Shown: positions 60,180-64,000 of the stretch, one piece after another
How positions within the stretch are numbered: position 1 is the stretch's first letter
Layout of the letters: every line of letters starts with the position of its first letter
Position numbers and translations under genes: made by a program
Notes under the pieces: model-generated
Databases searched by the model: none
Seen by the model: the letters and a program-made list of their open reading frames with translations, nothing else
Told to the model about the DNA's origin: nothing
NCBI RefSeq assembly: GCF_047717795.1
Contig: NZ_CP159808.1
Span: 2,161,620-2,225,619, forward strand
Direction: 5' to 3'
Source of the DNA: Marisalimonas sp016777705
Lineage (GTDB): Bacteria; Pseudomonadota; Alphaproteobacteria; Puniceispirillales; Marisalimonadaceae
Length of the DNA: 64,000 bases

Positions 60180-61634
60180 CTATTTCACTTTTTTTGAAAT
60201 TAATTTATCAATTTTATGCATTATTTCAGGAATTTTCAATAATAATATTTTATTTTTGTGAATCCAGTCTTCTAAGGTTTTAAAAGGATCATGAGTTTCA
60301 CTAATCCATTTATCTATTAATGGACCAGACAATTCCCACATATTTATATTAGGATTAATTTGTCTTGTTGTTCCTTCTGCCATTAGCATTGTCTTTTGCA
60401 ATAAAGTAAATTGGGGTTGAACTTCAATATCAAACTCTTTTGATAAACCAAGTATTTGGCCTAATAATTTGGCTAAGGAAATTTGTCCTATAGGTTTATT
60501 TAATATTGGTGTTGAAATTGCTCTTATAGCTTGAGCAAGGTGATCATGAGAGACATCTTTACCTAGCATATTTGCTTCTGAATGAATCTCTACAACTTTT
60601 TTATAATTTTTATTCAATAAATATGTTAATAACTGTGCTAAGAATTGACGATCCTTATTATTTAGCCTTCCCATTATTCCAAAATCAATAGGCACAAGCA
60701 TTCCTTTTTTATCAATAAATATGTTACCTGGATGCATGTCACCATGAAAAAAACCGTCCCGAAATACTTGTAAAAAGAAAATCTCAGTCCCGATCTCAGT
60801 TATTTTATTTATATTATGATTATCTCTTTCAAGTTTAGATAAATCATTAATCTTTATTCCTTCAATATATTCAAGAACAAGAACTTTTTTAGTAGTTAAT
60901 TCCCAATAGATCTTAGGAACCCTATATTTAGAATGATCTTTAAAGTTTTCAGCAAGCTCATCAGCTGCTGACGCTTCCATAGTTAGATCAAGTTCATTAA
61001 GAGATATTTCTGAAAGAACCTCAACATTTTTTGATAACTTTAATCTTCTAACTTTAGGTGTAAAGAATTCGAAGCATCTTGAAATCCAATAAAAAAATGT
61101 AAAGTCCTTAAACAATAATTTTTCAATATTAGGTTTAAGCAGTTTAATAGCAACCTTATTTCCATTTTCAAGTGTGCCTAAATGAACTTGGGCAACCGAT
61201 GCTGTTGCAATTGGAATTTTATTAAAAGTCCTAAAAATTTCTTCAATTGGCCTTTCAATTTCTTTCTCAAAAATTTTTTTTGCAACTGAGCTAGGAAATG
61301 GCTTTATATCATCTTGTAATTTTTGTAAGTATTCACAAGTCTTTTGACCCAAAAGATCAGGTCTTGTAGATAAGGCTTGTCCAAATTTAATATAACCAGG
61401 TCCAAGGCTTATCAAACAATTGAGCAAATTATAACCTATATTTACTTTGTCACGCCTGCAAAAAATATAATTTATAAATTTTAATAATGAATTTATTTTT
61501 TTAGGAAAAATTAAGGTATCTGAAAATTTTTTAAAAATACCTGTCCTAGCTATTTTTATAAAAACATAGAAACTCAAAATAAAAAAATAAGGTGTTTTCC
61601 ATATAGGACACTTTAATCTTTGTTCAATCAACAT
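60180..61634 (-). CDS. ubiB: Ubiquinone synthesis regulatory kinase-like protein UbiB
   Basis: 484 aa from the ATG at 61634, which shares one base with the ubiE stop (TAATG) and has GGAAG 5 bases upstream. Atypical (ADCK/ABC1) kinase-fold protein needed for ubiquinone synthesis: KxGQ motif in 'GPGYIKFGQALSTRPDLL', 'ATASVAQVHLGTL', 'KVAIKLLKP', 'DGFFHGDMHPGNIFID' and the metal DFG in 'VPIDFGIMG'. The C-terminus ends 'IPEIMHKIDKLISKKVK' without the two membrane helices that end typical proteobacterial UbiB. Confidence 0.94.
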   Translation of the reverse strand: MLIEQRLKCPIWKTPYFFILSFYVFIKIARTGIFKKFSDTLIFPKKINSLLKFINYIFCRRDKVNIGYNLLNCLISLGPGYIKFGQALSTRPDLLGQKTCEYLQKLQDDIKPFPSSVAKKIFEKEIERPIEEIFRTFNKIPIATASVAQVHLGTLENGNKVAIKLLKPNIEKLLFKDFTFFYWISRCFEFFTPKVRRLKLSKNVEVLSEISLNELDLTMEASAADELAENFKDHSKYRVPKIYWELTTKKVLVLEYIEGIKINDLSKLERDNHNINKITEIGTEIFFLQVFRDGFFHGDMHPGNIFIDKKGMLVPIDFGIMGRLNNKDRQFLAQLLTYLLNKNYKKVVEIHSEANMLGKDVSHDHLAQAIRAISTPILNKPIGQISLAKLLGQILGLSKEFDIEVQPQFTLLQKTMLMAEGTTRQINPNINMWELSGPLIDKWISETHDPFKTLEDWIHKNKILLLKIPEIMHKIDKLISKKVK

Positions 61635-62374
61635 TATAACTTCCAACCTGAATGAAGTGAAACGATACCATTAGATAAGTTTCTATACTTTACTCTGGAA
61701 AAACCAGCTTCAGACAACATTTCAGAAAGCTCTGGTTGAGTTGGAAATTGTCTGATAGACTCAACCAAATAAGTATATGCGCTTCTGTCTCCTGTAACTT
61801 TCTCACCAATATAAGGCATGCACTTAAATGACCAAAAATTGTATATTTCTTCAATTAAGTCATTTTCAACATGGCTAAACTCAAGACAAATAAAGCGTCC
61901 GCCAGGTTTAAGAATTCTATGGACCTCTTTTAATGCTTTAGCTCTGTTAGTTATATTCCTTAGACCAAATCCCATTGTGGCTCTTTCAAATGTATTGTCA
62001 TCGATTGGAATATCTTCGGCACTAGCAACGAGCCATTTAATATTTTTTAAAGATTTTTTATTAACTTTACCTGACTTTATCATCTCTTCATTTATATCAA
62101 TAATATAGGCAGAATGACCGCCATTATTTAAGAATTTACGCGCTATATCACCTGTTCCTCCAGCAATATCTGCTAATTTTTGATTTTTTTGGGGAGCCAT
62201 CCAATTAATTAGATTATTTTTCCATTCCCTATGAATTCCAAGGCTTGTTATATCATTCATTAAGTCGTATTTGTCAGCAACAGAATTAAAAACACTGTTA
62301 ACTAGATTTTGTTTATCTTTCTTTTTTACAATTTTATAACCAAAATCTATATTTTTATTATCTTTAACTAACAT
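61634..62374 (-). CDS. ubiE: Ubiquinone/menaquinone C-methyltransferase UbiE
   Basis: 246-aa SAM-dependent enzyme methylating the quinone ring. 'VFNSVADKYDLMNDITSLGI' and 'HREWKNNLINWMAP' are the family start; the SAM loop is 'KLADIAGGTGDIARKFL' (about 69-85). The UbiE-specific 'MGFGLRNITNRAKALKEVHR' and 'PGGRFICLEFSHVEN' follow. It diverges from mutM across an 80-base gap and is coupled to ubiB. The mutM / ubiE-ubiB-coaBC arrangement is the standard dnaA-side neighbourhood in Alphaproteobacteria. Confidence 0.97.
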   Translation of the reverse strand: MLVKDNKNIDFGYKIVKKKDKQNLVNSVFNSVADKYDLMNDITSLGIHREWKNNLINWMAPQKNQKLADIAGGTGDIARKFLNNGGHSAYIIDINEEMIKSGKVNKKSLKNIKWLVASAEDIPIDDNTFERATMGFGLRNITNRAKALKEVHRILKPGGRFICLEFSHVENDLIEEIYNFWSFKCMPYIGEKVTGDRSAYTYLVESIRQFPTQPELSEMLSEAGFSRVKYRNLSNGIVSLHSGWKL

Positions 62375-62454
62375 AATAATCTGAAATCCTATATTATAAT
62401 TAATTCAATATACTTATAAAACATGGTTAAAGATAGTTTTAAAAGGAATACTAA

Positions 62455-63282
62455 ATGCCAGAATTACCTGAGGTTGAGACAGTATGCAGAGCTTTGTCAA
62501 AAGTATTAACAAACTCCAGAATAAAAAAAATTGAATTTTATAGAAAAGATTTAAGATGGCAGGTTAAAGATAATTTAGAAGTTTCTTTAAAAAATAATAT
62601 TTTCATAGATCCATATAGAAGAGGAAAGTATATTTTAATCCCTACAAATACAGATAAGATTTTTTTAATTCATTTGGGAATGAGTGGTCAAATTAGAATT
62701 AAAAAAAAAGATATTGTTCAAAAGCATGACCATATGAGGATGATAGTTGAGAATAATAATAAACATTTTGTAGTTACTTACAACGATTCTAGAAGGTTTG
62801 GTTATATTGATTTATTTAAGAAAAAAGAACTAAGAGAACATTTTTTATTATCTAAAATAGGTGTTGAACCTCTAGGAAGAGAATTAACAACAGAGTACTT
62901 AAAAAATAATTTTAAGAAAAGAGTTATAAATATAAAAAATGCTTTAATTGATCAGAAAATAATAGCTGGAATTGGAAATATATATGCAAGTGAAATTTTA
63001 TATAAAGCAAAAATAAATCCTCTTAGAAAAGTAAGCTCATTAAGTCAAAATGATTTGAATTCTATAATTACATTTACAAAAATAATCTTAAAAAGATCAA
63101 TAGATGTTGGGGGAACAACCATTAGAGATCATATGCAACCAGATGGAAGTTTAGGGTATTTTAAACAAAAACTCCAAGTTTATGGTAAAGTAAATGAAAA
63201 ATGTAAGACTTGTAATAGTTACATTGTTAAAGAAGTAATTAGCAACAGATCAACCTTTATTTGTAAGCATTGTCAAATTTAA
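62455..63282 (+). CDS. mutM: Formamidopyrimidine-DNA glycosylase
   Basis: 275-aa base-excision repair enzyme that removes 8-oxoguanine. It begins 'MPELPEVETVCRAL' (Pro2 nucleophile, Glu3), has 'LIHLGMSGQIRI' and 'YNDSRRFGYIDLF', the helix-two-turn-helix 'DQKIIAGIGNIYASEILYKA', and the C-terminal zinc finger with CKTC and CKHC pairs. AAAGGA precedes the ATG. rpsT follows after 84 bases. Confidence 0.97.
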   Translation: MPELPEVETVCRALSKVLTNSRIKKIEFYRKDLRWQVKDNLEVSLKNNIFIDPYRRGKYILIPTNTDKIFLIHLGMSGQIRIKKKDIVQKHDHMRMIVENNNKHFVVTYNDSRRFGYIDLFKKKELREHFLLSKIGVEPLGRELTTEYLKNNFKKRVINIKNALIDQKIIAGIGNIYASEILYKAKINPLRKVSSLSQNDLNSIITFTKIILKRSIDVGGTTIRDHMQPDGSLGYFKQKLQVYGKVNEKCKTCNSYIVKEVISNRSTFICKHCQI

Positions 63283-63311
63283 GATTTTCGACGTTTACAA
63301 ATTTAAAAAAC

Positions 63312-63340
63312 TTGACATTTAAGCTTTACATTATTAGAAA
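63312..63340 (+). promoter_or_regulatory. Candidate rpsT promoter
   Basis: TTGACA at 63312-63317, a 17-base spacer, then TAGAAA at 63335-63340 (4 of 6 to the -10 consensus), 27 bases before the rpsT ATG. The perfect -35 and correct spacing suggest a housekeeping promoter, as expected for a ribosomal-protein gene. Confidence 0.45.
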
Positions 63341-63366
63341 AACATAAATTAAATAAGGATAAAGTT

Positions 63367-63630
63367 ATGGCAAATCATGTTTCTTCCAAAAAAAGAATAA
63401 GACGCAATTCAAGAATGGAAGTTGTTAACAAGGTTAGAAAAAACCGAGTTAGATCTTTTATTAAAAAAGTAGAAGCTGCCATAGAACAATCTGATAAGAC
63501 TAAAGCTCAAGAAGCATTAATTCTAGCTCAGCCTGAAATGCATAGATCAGTTACAAAAGGTATTTTTAAGAAAAATACAATTTCAAGAAAATTATCGAGG
63601 CTATCGGCTAGAATTAAAAAAATAGCTTAA
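63367..63630 (+). CDS. rpsT: 30S ribosomal protein S20
   Basis: 87-aa helical 16S rRNA-binding protein: 'MANHVSSKKRIRRNSRMEVV' at the N-terminus, 'NRVRSFIKKVEAAIEQ' and 'KGIFKKNTISRKLSRLSARI' at the C-terminus. A GGATAAAG site precedes the ATG. In Alphaproteobacteria rpsT is usually followed or flanked by dnaA, which fits the non-coding stretch that ends this window. Confidence 0.98.
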   Translation: MANHVSSKKRIRRNSRMEVVNKVRKNRVRSFIKKVEAAIEQSDKTKAQEALILAQPEMHRSVTKGIFKKNTISRKLSRLSARIKKIA

Positions 63631-63653
63631 ATGAAATAAACTTTCATTTTATT
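63629..63653 (+). terminator. Possible rpsT terminator
   Basis: An 8-bp stem AAATGAAA/TTTCATTT (63629-63636 and 63642-63649) with loop TAAAC and a short T/A tail, overlapping the last bases of the rpsT stop codon. The stem has few G-C pairs, so termination strength is uncertain. Confidence 0.5.
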
Positions 63654-64000
63654 AGTGAGTAATTACTCTCTTTGTTGATAACATAATCTATTAAATATTT
63701 TTAAAATTCAAATAATCAAACGATTCGCTTTGATTAATAAATTATTATTTTTATAAAATAAATAAATAAATTATGTTTAGTAGTATTTATAGATTTATTA
63801 ATTTAAATTCAAATTAAGAGATTATTAAAGAATCATAATAAATTCAATGTAGTATCTTTAAATGCTATAAAATATTATCAAGAATACTTTAAATAGAAAA
63901 GTAAAACTATTAAATTATTTAATAGATCTCATAAAATAAAAATAATTTAATATGTTGTTTTTTTTGATTTTTTTTAAAAAAATTAAAAATCAATATATAT
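63631..64000. other. Non-coding right end, probably upstream of dnaA
   Basis: 370 bases with no plausible gene. Besides the rpsT hairpin it contains a 12-bp perfect palindrome GAGTAATTACTC (63657-63668) and a DnaA-box variant on the minus strand (TGTTGATAA, 63673-63681), identical to two boxes in the hemE-coaE gap. It also has an 8-bp inverted repeat TAATCAAA/TTTGATTA (63713-63720 and 63729-63736) around an 8-base loop. The rest is very AT-rich with long A and T runs. By synteny dnaA is expected just beyond position 64000, and these elements may be its control region. Confidence 0.5.

Noticed and set aside
1..64000. CRISPR arrays, tRNA/rRNA genes, insertion sequences, phage or defence genes
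   Set aside because: Looked for by eye and not seen. A covariance-model scan could still find a small RNA that I missed.

Overview
The window is about 64 kb of AT-rich (roughly 30% GC by eye), densely packed bacterial chromosome. Gene content and order are those of the replication-origin region of an Alphaproteobacterium: hemJ-hemE next to an origin-like gap, then coaE-dnaQ-secB, a hisBH-(GNAT)-AFE-HIT operon, grpE-dnaK-dnaJ, glnD-murJ-trpS, tsaB-rimI-olsBA-miaB-phoH-ybeY-ybeX-lnt-metK-trmB, rimP-nusA-infB-rbfA-truB-rpsO-pnp, fabI-fabB-fabA, and coaBC-ubiB-ubiE facing mutM-rpsT. Low GC, short gaps and missing genes at normally conserved junctions suggest a streamlined, probably free-living lineage of the HIMB59/AEGEAN-169, low-GC SAR116 or SAR11-like kind. 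The exact clade cannot be fixed from sequence reading alone. SecB, Lnt, several lipoproteins, an LpoA-like protein and ornithine-lipid enzymes show a Gram-negative envelope.

Layout. 1-1770: haem genes and the candidate oriC (four DnaA-box-like 9-mers). 1771-4731: coaE, dnaQ, secB (minus), a Tim44-like protein and an Smr protein. 4753-8808: histidine operon with an embedded acetyltransferase and a terminal HIT protein. 8801-12817: gshB, BON lipoprotein and rsmI (minus), then the LpoA-like lipoprotein (plus). 12814-15327: hemW, rdgB, rph (minus). 15484-20189: chaperone operon and dapB. 20199-24071: a small lipoprotein, an adenosine-kinase-like PfkB protein and malic enzyme. 24205-32953: mutS, a frameshifted glnD, murJ, trpS, nfu. 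32970-34998: a Bax-like glucosaminidase facing a polysaccharide deacetylase. 35103-45310: a long plus-strand run for tRNA modification, ornithine lipids, RNA maturation, lipoprotein acylation and SAM synthesis, closed by a clear intrinsic terminator. 45437-54730: translation and RNA-decay operon plus an enoyl-CoA hydratase. 54737-61634 and on to 62374: minus-strand fatty-acid, SH3, ThiF-like, CoA and ubiquinone genes. 62455-63630: mutM and rpsT. The last 370 bases are non-coding and probably lead into dnaA.

Almost everything is core housekeeping. I saw no CRISPR array, insertion sequence, prophage, defence locus, tRNA or rRNA. The observations most worth checking are the hemE-linked origin, a one-base frameshift inside the HD motif of glnD, and a coaBC gene whose reading frame begins with a helix-turn-helix-like segment of about 50 residues behind a strong ribosome-binding site. 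I did not find a convincing new multi-gene system.
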